Under the pieces are notes generated by a model, which was not told the origin of the DNA, did no database searches, and saw nothing but the letters and a program-made list of their open reading frames with translations. The position numbers were made by a program, and so were the translations under genes. This document shows, in pieces, positions 12,901-23,600 of a DNA stretch of 64,000 nucleotides. Source of the stretch: Haemonchus contortus (lineage: Eukaryota > Nematoda > Chromadorea > Rhabditida > Trichostrongylidae); assembly GCA_000469685.2 (NCBI GenBank), contig LS997564.1:29912959-29976958 (forward strand). Direction: 5' to 3'. Position 1 is the first letter of the stretch. The number at the start of each line of letters is the position of its first letter.

Positions 12901-13702
12901 GCGTTTTTTCCAACCAATACTTCCGCTTTTCGTCGGATACCTCAAAATTATCATGAACTGTGCCTTTGATACTTCCAAATCCATCTCAACAAAGAAGTAC
13001 AATAGTTATCATATTACAGGGACTCGCCTAACGCTGCCACCTAAACCGCAGCCGTCCGATACAAGCCTGCCCAAGCTCTTTCAGAAGGATGGTTCACCGG
13101 ATTTCTCAACTGCTTCTGCAGAAGGAATCCCGACAAAATCACAGGATGTTGATTCATCATCGAAGCAACAGAAGGGTGCGGCTGTAGAGAAGTCAATTAA
13201 GAATCCATTGTCGTCATCGATGAGATCGGCAAAAACCCAACGGACGCAAAAAGGACCAGGGCCAAAACAACCTCCATCTGACCAACAACGTTCCATCAGT
13301 CAAGGAAAGAAGGTTCCCGAAAAAGAAAAGCCACCCTCATTACTTAGAACAGCGAAGAGTTCAGGAGAAAAAGGATCTCTACCCGGACAACAGCGTTCTG
13401 TTGGTCGAGGAGAAGGAGGTTCCAAAGGCGAGCAACCGTCTTCGCTATCGCTATCGGGAAAAAGTTCTAAGGAGAAGGGGCTTCAGTCAGGACAACAGCC
13501 TCCTTATCTTCTACCAAGAGCTGTTCCCAGAAAGGGGATGTCATCTACGTCGCCGTTTCCAAGAGTAGGGGGACCTATGCCTGGTAGACAGCAAGAACTT
13601 ACTCCATCACCACCAAAAAATCCAAAAAAGAGTTTAGTACGGATTCGGTCACCAGACGTGTCCGGGAAGGAATCGTCGAAGGCCACCAGGTCAGGCCAGT
13701 GA
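6927..13702 (+). CDS. Intrinsically disordered Pro/Ser/Lys-rich protein, many small phase-0 exons
   Basis: Exons read by eye: 6927-7004 (MAPQPGTLPELPDQPVP), 7793-7831, 7901-7936, 9461-9541, 9900-9935, 10946-11017, 11896-11931, 12018-12086, and a terminal exon from ~13020 (or 13052) to the stop at 13702. The first eight are all multiples of three and splice in phase 0. The start of the terminal exon does not fit that phase at 13020, so its boundary or an intervening exon is unresolved. The terminal exon of about 220 codons is low-complexity. It has roughly three repeats of about 35 residues containing GQQ or DQQ-RS, PPSL or PSSL, and (A/G)KSS(G/K)EKG. No enzymatic domain was recognised. The chain is rich in P, S, K and Q and likely disordered. 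Function unknown; a scaffold or nuclear role would be guesswork. Confidence 0.5.
8115..8300 (+). repeat. tRNA-derived SINE-like element
   Basis: An A-box-like agtgagcagaagtgg is followed about 55 nt later by a B-box-like gggttcaaatgcc. A tail shared with other copies follows (ccttccg..ttggttaattg, then gtctgcgagggaggata). Related copies are at 18408-18650 and 19908-20125. It lies in an intron of the disordered-protein gene. Confidence 0.55.
8621..9235. repeat. 30-bp GC-rich minisatellite, about 18-20 units
   Basis: The consensus unit is close to ctccggtgccgttcacggcgggcaccac. There are higher-order duplications with a 39- to 50-bp variant block (near 8720-8810 and 8900-8995). In one frame it reads as repeats of TSPVPFTAGT (mucin-like), but the same +2 indel occurs in both higher-order blocks and throws the frame into Arg/Pro-rich sequence. 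I therefore treat it as intronic minisatellite, not coding. The base composition is strikingly GC-rich against AT-rich flanks. Confidence 0.75.
10173..10222. repeat. Perfect 19-bp hairpin
   Basis: The arm tgtctatcggctgaccact at 10173-10191 is matched exactly in reverse complement at 10204-10222, with a 12-nt loop. It adjoins a SINE-tail-like stretch (aagtcaatgcttttatcctccca). It lies in an intron of the disordered-protein gene. Confidence 0.8.
11338..11730. mobile_element. MITE, GGCACAGTTCACGATAA family
   Basis: Begins ggcacagttcatgataaaactggtttctgag and ends aaagttatcataaactgcgcctt, which is the inverted complement of the start with mismatches. Same family as 12481-12967, 25483-28476 and 55749-56285. 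It lies in an intron of the disordered-protein gene. Confidence 0.6.
12481..12967. mobile_element. MITE, GGCACAGTTCACGATAA family
   Basis: Starts ttaaaggcacagtccacgat and ends caaaattatcatgaactgtgccttt. The ends form imperfect inverted repeats of about 22 bp. The interior shares blocks with the other copies (gacgagtttcaccggg, gtagaggctgcaccgatcac, ccgcttttcg). No coding capacity. It lies in the last intron before the terminal exon of the disordered-protein gene. Confidence 0.7.
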
Positions 13703-15445
13703 GACCGAAGCAAATTAGAGATATTCAGTAGAAACGGTGCATTTAAAATATGCTTTATGTGACAAGACTACGTTATTGAACCATGACCATTTATCGATTT
13801 AAAATGTATTTAATTATCGTTCATTTTGTGTTTATTGAATGAACTTTCATGGATTTCTGCATCCCACACACGATTTTCAAACAAAGTTTCTGTGAAAAGT
13901 AAATCATGCAAAGATTCTATACCCGCACCACACCGGTCGAGTTCGTGAACTTTTTTCTCATTTATGATATTCACTTCAGCATTCCCATATTGAAATAAAA
14001 CAAAGCAAGTCTATTCTTTCTTTGTAATTACTACCTGAAGGCAGTAGTTCGTGAGATGAAGGCCGTACTTCGTGTGATGGGCAGAGTTTGAAGGGTTACT
14101 CCTCTAATACAACAGGGTATTCCGTCGAAACCATCTCGGCCGTCTCGTGCTGAGGTACTTAACCAATACAAAAGTGGAGCCATTGTTGCTATCTTTATAA
14201 CAAGTTGATTGATATTCCGCAGCTTTGTGCCCAATGCTAATATTGCTCTTATTTATAGAGAAGAAGCTTAGTGTGTCGGTTTGTCGGTATGTCGCTATGT
14301 CCGTCCGCAAGATTTTGTGATTACAATAAAGGTGGTGATATGAAATACCCAGCTTCATTCCACATTTCCTTCTTATATGTAAAGCATTTAATTGGTGGGT
14401 CTGATGATGGACAGGGTGAGTACTGCGGAGTGGAGTGAGTAATGAAGAGTGAGGTGGGTACCTGAAAACTGTTTGATTTTTGCTGTCATCGTACTATAAG
14501 GGAATGTCGGCTTCCCTTCTTCCGCACTCTAGCCCTCACTGTTGGGCCCCTCACTGCTGGATTGAAGCAAGCCCCCCCCCGTAATTACATTTTCTAGCTG
14601 CTTGGTAAAAGTAAGGAGTGAATGATGCCCGCTGATCGTGAGCTAGACTTGTTATGTTATCGAGCGGAGAGTATGAGGTTTTACCTTTTGTGCTCACTTT
14701 TTATTTCCTCGGTTTCGAGCTTCAACATCCACAGAGTGAACGTCCTTGTCGCCTTTTGGATGGGTACCTCATAAAAACCGACCAGTCCTACTTCCTCCAA
14801 CCTTCCGTCTCTCTAACTCTCTCTATAACTCCCACTCTCTGATCCTCTTTCTCACTTTCTCTCCCTTGCGCTTTTACACTTTTACACCGAGTGATGGCTT
14901 TCTACAGATCGGTCCGAAGAAATCTCTAATAATTCAACACCTAAAGGATCCATCATAAGATCTTCATAGTTGATTATTCCTGCTTCTTGGATGCGCCCTG
15001 CATTCAAACTCATCCAAAATCGTAGTGAAGGTTTTTGAATGAGTATACAACCTACGACTGCCAGCCCATGGTTAGATCAGTGCTATTATCCTCCCATGCG
15101 TTAGAGCCTAATTGTACGTCCTGGTAAGTGGCGGTATAGGGTGATCAGCTGAAAGTATTGCTTTCATATGGCTGTAAAACTTCTTTGCTCCTCGGTCTAT
15201 TCGTATCAGCGCTGTAACTAAGAGGCATAGACTTCGATGGCTGAAATGCTTTCATTACTGTGAAAGTCTGAGATTTCTTTCTGCAGGTTGAACCAGGGAT
15301 CCCATGATATTTTTCCTCTGTATTCGCACTGTGAAATAGTCCATGTTTATTTTCTAACTATAAAATTGTACACTACACTCGCATTTTATCTTTTGTACAT
15401 CAGGTTGACGTATCGTTTCAGTAACAAATCAAAAAATCTGATCGG
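13703..15445. other. Intergenic stretch without a supported gene
   Basis: A possible poly(A) signal AATAAA at 13994-13999 could end the preceding plus-strand transcript. Tandem tgtcggtatgtc-like repeats occur at 14271-14305 and a C run at 14573-14580. A partial SINE-tail-like segment (cagtgctattatcctccca) lies near 15080-15160. No reading frame shows a recognisable domain or splice-consistent exon structure. Confidence 0.5.
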
Positions 15446-16388
15446 CTATTTAACTTTCTCTTCCTTGGCTACTTCTTTCTTGTCACTTTCCTTATCCCTA
15501 GCCTTATGTATAGATCGCCTTCGGCTGACCTCTGTGTTCTCTTCTTTCAGACTGTTCACCTTCTCCAGGGTATCGTCCTCATCAGAACGAGACTGAAATC
15601 ATTCATTCTGTAAGGAGCAGCGAATGTTAAGGTCTCCCTCTTACCTGATAGAAGCCAGAGGCGATCTTATCTTGTTTATCTTTTTCAAGTTCACGTTGCC
15701 TTCTTCTCTTCTGGCTGACGGTCGGTGGTTTTACTTCCGGATAGGGCAACAGTTTTCGGCTTTCCTCTTTGTCTTTCTTCTGGTCATCCTTTGATTTCCT
15801 GAGTTCTGCTTGTTGAAGGCTGTTCGGAGGCTGAAATAGTAGTTTCAAGGTAATCGGCTAACTTCGGGAATAGTCTGAGGAAATGTCAGTAGGCAGGTAT
15901 GAGTGGGTGACAGGATTGAATACTTGGGTTCGGTTGTGTCGCTTTTAGCATTGACCATTGAAGGGTAGAGGGAAAAGTAACCGATGGAGTGATTGTGTTC
16001 AGAGCGTTCGGAGCTTCTATGGAAACGAAAATGATGTCTTTCAGAGCAGTCGTCGGCATGTGGGCAGCATCCCCCCTAAAGGCACTCCAGCTCCTTTTTC
16101 GGGTAAGGTCCCTCTCCAGGTAAGATCGTACCCGTGTGAAAGACCTGTGGTAGTTTTCGCAAGGGTCAATGCTCTTTACAAGTCCCGTGATCCGCCCTTT
16201 TTAAAGCCCTACGATTCGAGCAATGTCTTCCTCACCACTACTTCCTCCTCTAGTGGTTGAGTGGGTGCCAATGGTATATCGAGGAGTTCTCGAGGAAATA
16301 GCGGTGTCGCCAATGGAGACGGATGCCCTGATGATGTCTTGCTCGACGCACTCTTCACGATCTTCGGCTCCGGTTTCTGAAGCTGATT
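15446..16388 (-). CDS. Lys/Glu-rich disordered protein, C-terminal exons, minus strand
   Basis: Exons on the minus strand: 16388-16213, an unresolved short exon, 15830-15645 and 15592-15446 (stop). The exon 15830-15645 is preceded by a TTTCAG acceptor and followed by GTAAGA, and joins the last exon in phase 0. The protein has a segment TPLFPRELLDIPLAPTQP, then a highly charged helix (KSKDDQKKDKEESRK), then QKRRRQRELEKDKQDKIASG-FYQ, then an acidic and basic tail. The first exon listed ends two bases into a codon, so a small linker exon is needed; a 13-nt one near 16130 would fit but is speculative. Upstream exons were not identified. No known domain was recognised; probably an unstructured nuclear or cytoplasmic protein. 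Confidence 0.45.
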
Positions 16389-18076
16389 CTAAAATTCAGT
16401 ATCAAGTATTCACTTCTCATATGGCTGCTGCTTGGCATGGTTCCAAGTTTTCTGAGATTCATGCCTGCTAAACATCGAAATCGATCGGTAAATGATACTA
16501 AGTGCCTATTTTGTTGAGGTAGTTCACCCTAGCAGAACCGAAAGCTGTCCCAGACCTACCGGAGGAGGTGGTTTTTTGACAGGCTTCTTTTTGCAGCATC
16601 CATTATTCCATATAATTATGCAAGTTTGTAAGATAGGTAAAAATAAGTGCTGCAACACATCCGTAAGTCTCCCTAAGTACAGGACCATCTACAACTTGAG
16701 GTACTTGCTTCAGAATCTGGGAACGTACCATTAGTGTAACGAGAATACTGGGCGTCATGGTCCAGACAGCGTCTCAAACCCCAATGGCAGACGCTGACCG
16801 ATTAACCGCCTCTCAAGTGGGTACGAAGGAGTGAGAATGATCCCATCCTACCCTCACTGCTTCAGAAATAGCAAGTGATTCCGATACGAGTAAGATACCG
16901 GCCTTCATTCTTCTTCTGCTTTCCCTTTTTTGACCTCACTATTCTCGAACGTGCTATTCGCTCAGAACGGAAGGAATTCTGTTGCTCAAAGGCATAGCCC
17001 ACGCTTAAGTGGTCATTGGGATTCTCCGATGGTTTTTGCCCGTGTTCTCCAAGGATAGACCAAAAACCGAATTCGACAGATCGTTGTAAGGGCTCTAAAA
17101 CTGACTTGGGCGACGTACACACCCAAAGATAGCCGTGAATGACGACCTCCTTAATGCTGCACCATTAACAATGAAGCTTTGGGACGCTGACGAATAGAAC
17201 GCTTGTATAAGAGACACCTAGACAGTCACAGACACATAGTCTCTTATGAACTCTTTCCCTACTACTCGTTCAAGGCTTTGTATTTCTCAAATCCGCCGAT
17301 TTTCACCTTTCTTCGCCATTTTGCCCCTAATCTGCCCTGATCCCATTAATTCCCATTATTTCACTTAAGAAACCAGATTCACCGTGAATTTTGCTTCAAA
17401 ATAGTCCGAAAATAACTCTGTGCCTAGGCGAATTTACTCCAATTGTCATCAGTCAACGGTACTACCTATATGTCCACGCTAGCTCTGTCTTCCGCAGCTG
17501 TCTCCTCGTATCACACTGCATCAAACAAAAACTGCTAATAGACTCGTCGATTTGGAGGCGTATATTTCGTTTGAAGGCGTAATCATGGGCCATTTTGAGC
17601 TTTACCCTGCTTCTCCTGTGTAGTAGGTCTTCCCCAACACTAGCGGGCCACATCGCCTTCATCCCCATGGTGAGCACCAAAGCATATCTTTCCGAACGCC
17701 CACCCAGAGTGCCGTCCACCGTTGGTTAGATTCCAGGAAAACAGGAAGACCTTTTCGAGGAGTCTTTTTTGCTTTTTTTGAAGAGATCCTTCCATTATGT
17801 GCTTTTCTTGAAATTTGATTCACCTCATTCCCTCTCCTATGGTGTGAAAATTTCCCGATTCTCCGATTTCCCGGCAAGGTCACATACCACATGTGTAATT
17901 CCATTGTCTCCAATTTCTCTCCCACATAACAGCCCTTTCCCCCATTTCACACTCGGTCGCCCCCAGGAAATCTACCGACCACCTTCCCAGCTCTTTCTAA
18001 GCCATGGATTCAAAAACTTTCGGCATTTTGCAATCACAGCATATGAGTCTCGTTTTCATTTTCTCGCCAGATTTCT

Positions 18077-18218
18077 CAGACATTCGTTAGGCAACACACC
18101 AGCTGGCTTCTTCAATGTTTTTCTTGCGATCATTGTAACAGCTGCGCTGCTGATCACGATCATTATAAGATTCCAACGAAACACAATCGAGGTCTGCAAT
18201 AACCCTCCGAGTCTTTAG
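18077..18218 (+). CDS. Possible terminal exon with a membrane-anchor helix (weak)
   Basis: After a possible acceptor (cattcgttag at about 18091), the frame ending at 18218 reads TPAGFFNVFLAIIVTAAL then LITIIIRFQR and a short polar tail before the stop. That is a strong hydrophobic helix flanked by basic residues, like a C-terminal membrane anchor. No upstream exons that match in phase were found, so it may be chance. Confidence 0.18.
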
Positions 18219-18407
18219 CTTTGCATGTGCTTCCCTTTGCTGAGCTACTCTATTCTATTGCTATCTCAAGTTTCTCCCATACGGAATTGATCCTTGATGA
18301 TTTTTCTTGGTGTGTTTTCAATGTGTTTCAATAGCTTCACCAGATCAAAGTCAAGAAAAGTTATCAGTAGCTATTGAAATTAACTAAGTGAAAGTCAAAA
18401 TGTCAGT

Positions 18408-18650
18408 AGCGGGCAGAGGTGGTGAAGTAACAAATGGAGCACTACACACACACACGCATGGTCGCGGGTTCGAATCACGCTTGATGTCTGCTTGAGCCAA
18501 CAAGAGTTCCAATCCTTCCTTGGTCGGTTAACTGGTACCGGGCTCGTCTGAGAGAGCAAAAGCACTGACTTGTACATCGGTTGTCCACCACAAGTCATTG
18601 TATAGGCCACATGCGCCTCAAACATGCCACAACAGTTCTGCATAGAAGTA
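18408..18650 (+). repeat. tRNA-derived SINE-like element
   Basis: The A-box region tagcgggcagaggtgg is followed by a CA-rich spacer and a canonical B-box-like ggtcgcgggttcgaatc. The tail (ttccttggtcggttaactgg, gactgacttgtacatcggtt, gtataggccacatgc) is shared with 19908-20125. The tRNA-like head is good evidence for RNA polymerase III origin. Confidence 0.65.
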
Positions 18651-19907
18651 AAGTTCGGGAGAGAGGGGCATCCCACATAATTGATTCATAGCGCTCCTTT
18701 GTTTTTTGCTGCATACTTTCTTGGTTACTACTTTGGTTGCTTTCATAACCGGGCCTATCCTACGTGGGTATGAGTTGTGAAAAGGCCTTTCCGCCTTGAG
18801 ACTGGTTCCTAGAAGCTTGATTAATTAAGGATCGAGTTCACAGGTAAAGCTCGCACAGAAAAAACCAATTAGCTTTTTTTACGGAATATGATTTAGTTCT
18901 TATGCCAACCGCAGGTCTGCTCCCTACTCGGTTCTCATCCTTCACACGAGGGCTTTCTCGGTTATAAAACTATTTGAACGGTTGAAGCAATCAGTAAAGA
19001 TAAACAAGATAAGATGGAGGTGGCATACTTCACCTCATACCATGCTTGTCACGAGAATCATTCCCATCATCGTTCGCTGAAACGAAATTGCGTTTGAAAG
19101 CACGAAAAAATCGGAGAGTAATTGACAATGCTGCTTTCCTTCCGACCGGACACTTCTCCTAAGGAGCTCGATGTACCAGAATCTTCGAAGATCTTCAGAT
19201 TCATCGGATATCTAGCAAATCTCTGCCTCCTAGTGACCTTCGCAATTTCTGTGTGTAATGTTTTTTGTTTTCCGTTTTTACGTCTTTTGCCACCATATCT
19301 CCGATCGCCCATCTTCATTCCTCTGCCAGCTGCACTGCTCACCTCCGTTCATCTACCAAGGATGCTTCTCATCTTTGTTCCTCTACCTGACTCCCAATTA
19401 GGAGTCTCCCAAGCCCTATTTTACGTCGTTGTCCACAAATCTCCTGGAGTCGTATTACTCTGTAAAATTAACATCCACCTTTTTCTTACTGATAAAGCCA
19501 ATCAAGGTGGTCTTCAGGAATCTGTCACATCCATCTTATACTTCTTTACCCAAGTTGGTTGACTATTACCTATCAATCAAGCTTCCTATTCAAATTAATG
19601 GACCATAAGGTTACGAGAACGATGAACAGTAATTCCAGACAATTGATGATCACCCTATTCTCATTTCTTCTTCGAATGCCCCACAACCCCACATCTTTCC
19701 AAAGTAAAGAAAATACCCACAGTGAAAACCCAATGTCTAAAATTCCAAGTAAACTGGTTTTAGGAGGGAATCCTGCTAAGCTTGGGGTTTTTACTGATGC
19801 CTGCGATTTCTCTTTGGACTACCTACTTCTGTGACTTCAGTATATATAGTAAAATATGATCGATTCTAAAGAAAGGAATGTTGATTTTACTCTGTACATG
19901 ACTAATT

Positions 19908-20125
19908 ATGGGCAGAGGTGATTTAGGGGCAAGGGAAGCACGCAATCACACGCTGCATGGTTTGCGGATTGCATTCCTAAATAATAACCGCCTAGGAAGA
20001 CTAGGTCTTCCTTTCCTCTGTGGTCTAATAGTTGGTACAGAACTTGTCCGGAAGGACAAAAACACTAAATTTTACATCGGCTAGCCACCGCAATTCATTA
20101 TGTAGGCCACATACACATTCAGAAC
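19908..20125 (+). repeat. tRNA-derived SINE-like element
   Basis: Diverged copy of the 18408 element. It starts gggcagaggtgatttagggg, has a decayed B box (ggtttgcggattgcattcc) and the shared tail (ttggtacagaacttgtccgg, tttacatcggctagccaccg, tgtaggccacatac). Confidence 0.6.
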
Positions 20126-20424
20126 GCGGCTATGATCCTAAAACGAAATCACCAACGGGATTGAATACCTACTGAAAAACTTTGTAGTTTTGAAATCTGT
20201 CGGATTTTCGGGCTCCTAAGGACTGAATTACGACTAACTGCTCCAACGGTCAAGCAAGTAAATCTGGAATTCTAGAGATTCGGTAGAATATCATCATTTT
20301 TTTTCTATACGGTTCATGACATTACATATGTAGCATCGAACATCTGGAGTCATTATGCGTCATGCACCCTCCGCCATGTTCTTTTCTCCTTTTCCTTTGT
20401 ATTCACATGGCCAACCCGCTGTTT

Positions 20425-20428
20425 CAGA
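20425..20428 (+). promoter_or_regulatory. Putative spliced-leader acceptor
   Basis: TTTCAG ends at 20427, one base before the ATG at 20429. This is the typical close placement of a nematode trans-splice site and supports this start codon. Confidence 0.5.
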
Positions 20429-22645
20429 ATGTGGCAATCATCAGTGTTGGTCTTGTTGACGATGTCAGCCTGTTTTGCCTATCCGGCATCCGGTGGCCTA
20501 GATGTGGAGAACCTTAGCGCTGGTGGCAAGAAATTCTTTATGGACGTAAGTTCTATTGATGATTTCTATCGCATTGAAAATTGCTTGGATTAGAACCAAA
20601 AGGACCATTTCAGATGACCAAGCAGGTGATGGGAGTGCCTTCGTTGAAACCGGAAAATCTTGCTGCTCAAACATTTTTCCGTAGTTTCCTCGACAAATAT
20701 ACAAAATTAGATGATAATGTAAGTGTTCATTTTGCTTTTTCTAGTGAAATGTGTGTTTCCCAGTTTGACAGCTGTTGAGCGCGTGGTTTCTCTATGTAAA
20801 CACAACAGATAAAATACAAACTTGCCCTCAGTGAAGTAATCTGAAACAACAGCTGCTCAGTCGTGGGCCCAGACACTACAACTCCGAAAAATTCATTCAA
20901 TCGATCAATGGAAACTTTGAATTTTTCTGGTTTATGACGGAGCTATTAAGTTTTTATGCAGTGAGCCTAGTGATGCGTAACGGGCATGCTTCGCCTCCGA
21001 GTTATTTGCGGAATCTGGCGGTGAATGCTTGCAACGAGAAGTACTTGTCACTAGAGCACATCATAATTAAGCCATAAGCATCGCCAATCCCCATATTGCC
21101 AATTATAAAGGAAATATTTTTCGGGTGTAATCTGATTGTAAAGTTTTATGAGAAAAGAAACAAAGAAGCCTTTATCACTGTCCTCCAGGTCCCATTGTAT
21201 ATACCTCCTATGTAGGATGGGGTTGAGATAGCGTAGAGTGACGTCCCGCTTTACCATTTAGTGGAAGGTTAGCCTCTCTACAAACACCAGGCTTTCCTAC
21301 ACCAAGAATCAAATGAGTCTAGGTACTGGATACATGAACATGTTGAAGTCTTCGGGCGTGAATCAATCCTGTCTCGATAATAGAGCACGCCCCTACATCC
21401 GACTACCCTTCAGAATCACGGTGGTGTTTTGATGTATACGTATGTGACCTATACGATGAATTACGCTTGTCAGCCTATGTACAAGTCAATGTGTTCATCC
21501 TCCAGACGAGTTCGGTACCACGCGGCCCAACCACTTATTCTGACGGGGAAATAGCTTGATTGGGCTGGGTGATTTTCTATCCTGAATTCGATCCAAGGAC
21601 CATACGTGTAATGGTGACTTGCTACTTGCTAATACACCACCTCCGTCCACTTAGTTCCGCACGGTGCATGCTCCAGAAAGCTTACTCGATTCTGAATGAG
21701 AGCCAAATGCATGGTGGGTCTCAAAAGAGGCTACCTGCGAAATGGTCACTGCAATACCACCATAGAACCATAGGGCGCTCAATATTTTTAACGATACGAT
21801 GTTTACGATAGTCTGAAGAACTATAACAAAAAAAGTTGAAAATTTAATTTGCTTAAAGTTAAGTCTTGAACTGTTTTCTAGTTCTTCTGTGCATTTGGAA
21901 ATTTCTAATCTTTTTTTCTAATTTAAATTATTCTCCACATTTTAGATCAAGAGAGATATGGAACAACACATACCAACTGCCACAAAAATCTTCAATCAAG
22001 CAGGTATGTACTGAAATGAGCTTTATGAAATTTGAAGGTAATTGTCGCCCTAAAGTTCAGACTGAGGGAGTGTGAGTGAAGGAAAAAGGCGAGCCTAACT
22101 AACTCGAGAATTGTGGACTTTTTAGGTTTGAATAGTTACGAATATCCAGATGAACAGGTAAATAAAGGTAACGTCACAAGCAATACACTTGCGTGATTAC
22201 ATGAATCGCAGGCAACTACGGGAAAGTGCAATGTTGAGACTAGTATGGTAGATTCCTACGGGTGTGGTAATTTTTCCCCAAAAATCGCGTCGCGCTTGCT
22301 GCATCCGTTCGCGCGCCACGGAGAGGAAGGTTGAATACTCAATGGGAGGGCGCGGTAGCTGCCGTAGATCCACTGCTGCTTGGCGTGGGAAATGGGGGAG
22401 AAGTACCGCCACCCGATTTTTTCATTTCGTCATGACCCTTCATTACTATTATTGAATTATTCTATTTAACATCTTCCTTTTCAGCAAAGAAGTACAACAT
22501 CGATCCTCATCAGGCCTTCCAGATTCTGTCCACATTCTTCGAAAACTTCAAGAAAGGCGCCAGTGGTAAACGTTGCACAGCAAGGCTTGAAGATGGCTGG
22601 AAAGCTATTCGGAAAGAAAGGAAACTAAATTACCAGCGCTTTTAA
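20429..22645 (+). CDS. Small secreted protein with signal peptide, four exons
   Basis: Exons 20429-20545, 20614-20718, 21946-22003 and 22485-22645 splice in phase and give about 146 residues. The N-terminus MWQSSVLVLLTMSACFA is a clear signal peptide, so the product is secreted. The mature chain is charged and helical, with few Cys (a single one, in the C-terminal part of this frame). An optional exon at 22119-22159 would shift the last exon into another frame ending in GLKMAGKLFGKKGN at 22628, which also looks protein-like. The two frames compete, and a frameshift inside the last exon is possible. An AATAAA signal lies 49 nt after the stop. No family was recognised; nematode secreted proteins of this size are common and often lineage-specific. 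Confidence 0.6.
22265..22430. repeat. Dispersed GC-rich repeat, copy 2
   Basis: Partner of 4880-5050, sharing the cgcgcgc, caatgggagg and gggagaagtaccgcc blocks. It lies in the last intron of the secreted-protein gene. Confidence 0.55.
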
Positions 22646-22693
22646 TTATTTGTTTGAGAATACATGATAATAGTGGCACACAATTATTTTCAC

Positions 22694-22699
22694 AATAAA
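22694..22699 (+). terminator. Poly(A) signal AATAAA
   Basis: Canonical hexamer 49 nt after the stop codon of the secreted-protein gene. Confidence 0.7.
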
Positions 22700-23600
22700 C
22701 CATTTCGAAGTTGTAGAATGTTTTATTTTGTTTATTCCAGATACCCCTATACCTACCTACGCTTTTCATAACTAACGCTCTAAATTTCGAAGAGAACTGA
22801 TACCTTGACAGTAAAAAAGCGGTCTTTACTGCTCCACAACGGGGTACTGCACAACCTCAATTGCTACAAGGCGCCTTTAAAATTTTGATTTGAAAGGAAA
22901 GGCTCATTTCACATCGGACTGATAGACAGCGATGATATTTGCTTGGTTGTTTATGAATACACTAGGTATGGTGTTATTGTGTTGCTGTGGTGTTATTTAT
23001 TTATTTATTTACTATATCTACCCGTACACTCTTACAATCACTCTCATCGTCAAAAACTTCGGGGTTTTTTATGGTTTCATTGGTTTTTTCATTTGTCGGG
23101 TCTCATATTTGAATCTCAAAGTTTATAATGGAGAATAAAAAGGTAAGCCTTTGGGCTTTTACTTGACCCCGTCCAGCATTTTAATTCCGTTCAGAGCTGT
23201 CACGGCATATTGAGTGCATATGTGGGGTGTGGGCTATACAGAGGGTGGGTGGGGGGCACAAAGTGTATCAGAGTGGGTGTGTTTGGCCGGAAACCGGAAA
23301 TCAACAACTGCTGTTCTCCGGACCACAGCGTCCAAATATGAAAACAGTGCAGGGTGCGGGATTTCAGCACGAAAGGGAAGAAAGCCCGGGTCAGCCGGTC
23401 GATCCGACTAGCACTTTTATAACGAGGCAGATTCCCGGCATTATTTGCGGGTGTTCCCTCAATGCAAGACGAGCATTCGAGGTGGTGCTCCTAATTGCTC
23501 ACGCATTTGACACATTTCAAGATGCTTTGGGCAAAAAAATATTTTTGTAGTGTGAGGAATAACGGGGCAAGCTGCCAAAAACATAAGACAAGATCGAAAT
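22700..23600. other. Intergenic stretch, nothing supported
   Basis: AT-rich with a short TTTA repeat near 22998-23012. No exon, known repeat or RNA gene recognised. Confidence 0.5.

Larger units (their letters stand above)
16400..20424. other. Repeat-rich stretch with no confident gene
   Basis: Contains a MITE-like segment (about 16985-17400, caaaggcatagcccacg ... caccgtgaattttg) and two SINE-like copies. Several open frames (17769-18218 and 19122-19562 on plus, 19342-19067 on minus) lack splice support or recognisable motifs. Confidence 0.5.

Noticed and set aside
17769..18218. 149-codon plus-strand frame as a full gene
   Set aside because: The N-terminal two thirds look like random translation; only the last helix is protein-like, and it is listed separately with low confidence.
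19067..19562. Overlapping frames on both strands near 19100-19560
   Set aside because: No acceptor or donor structure, no recognised motif, and the two strands compete for the same DNA.
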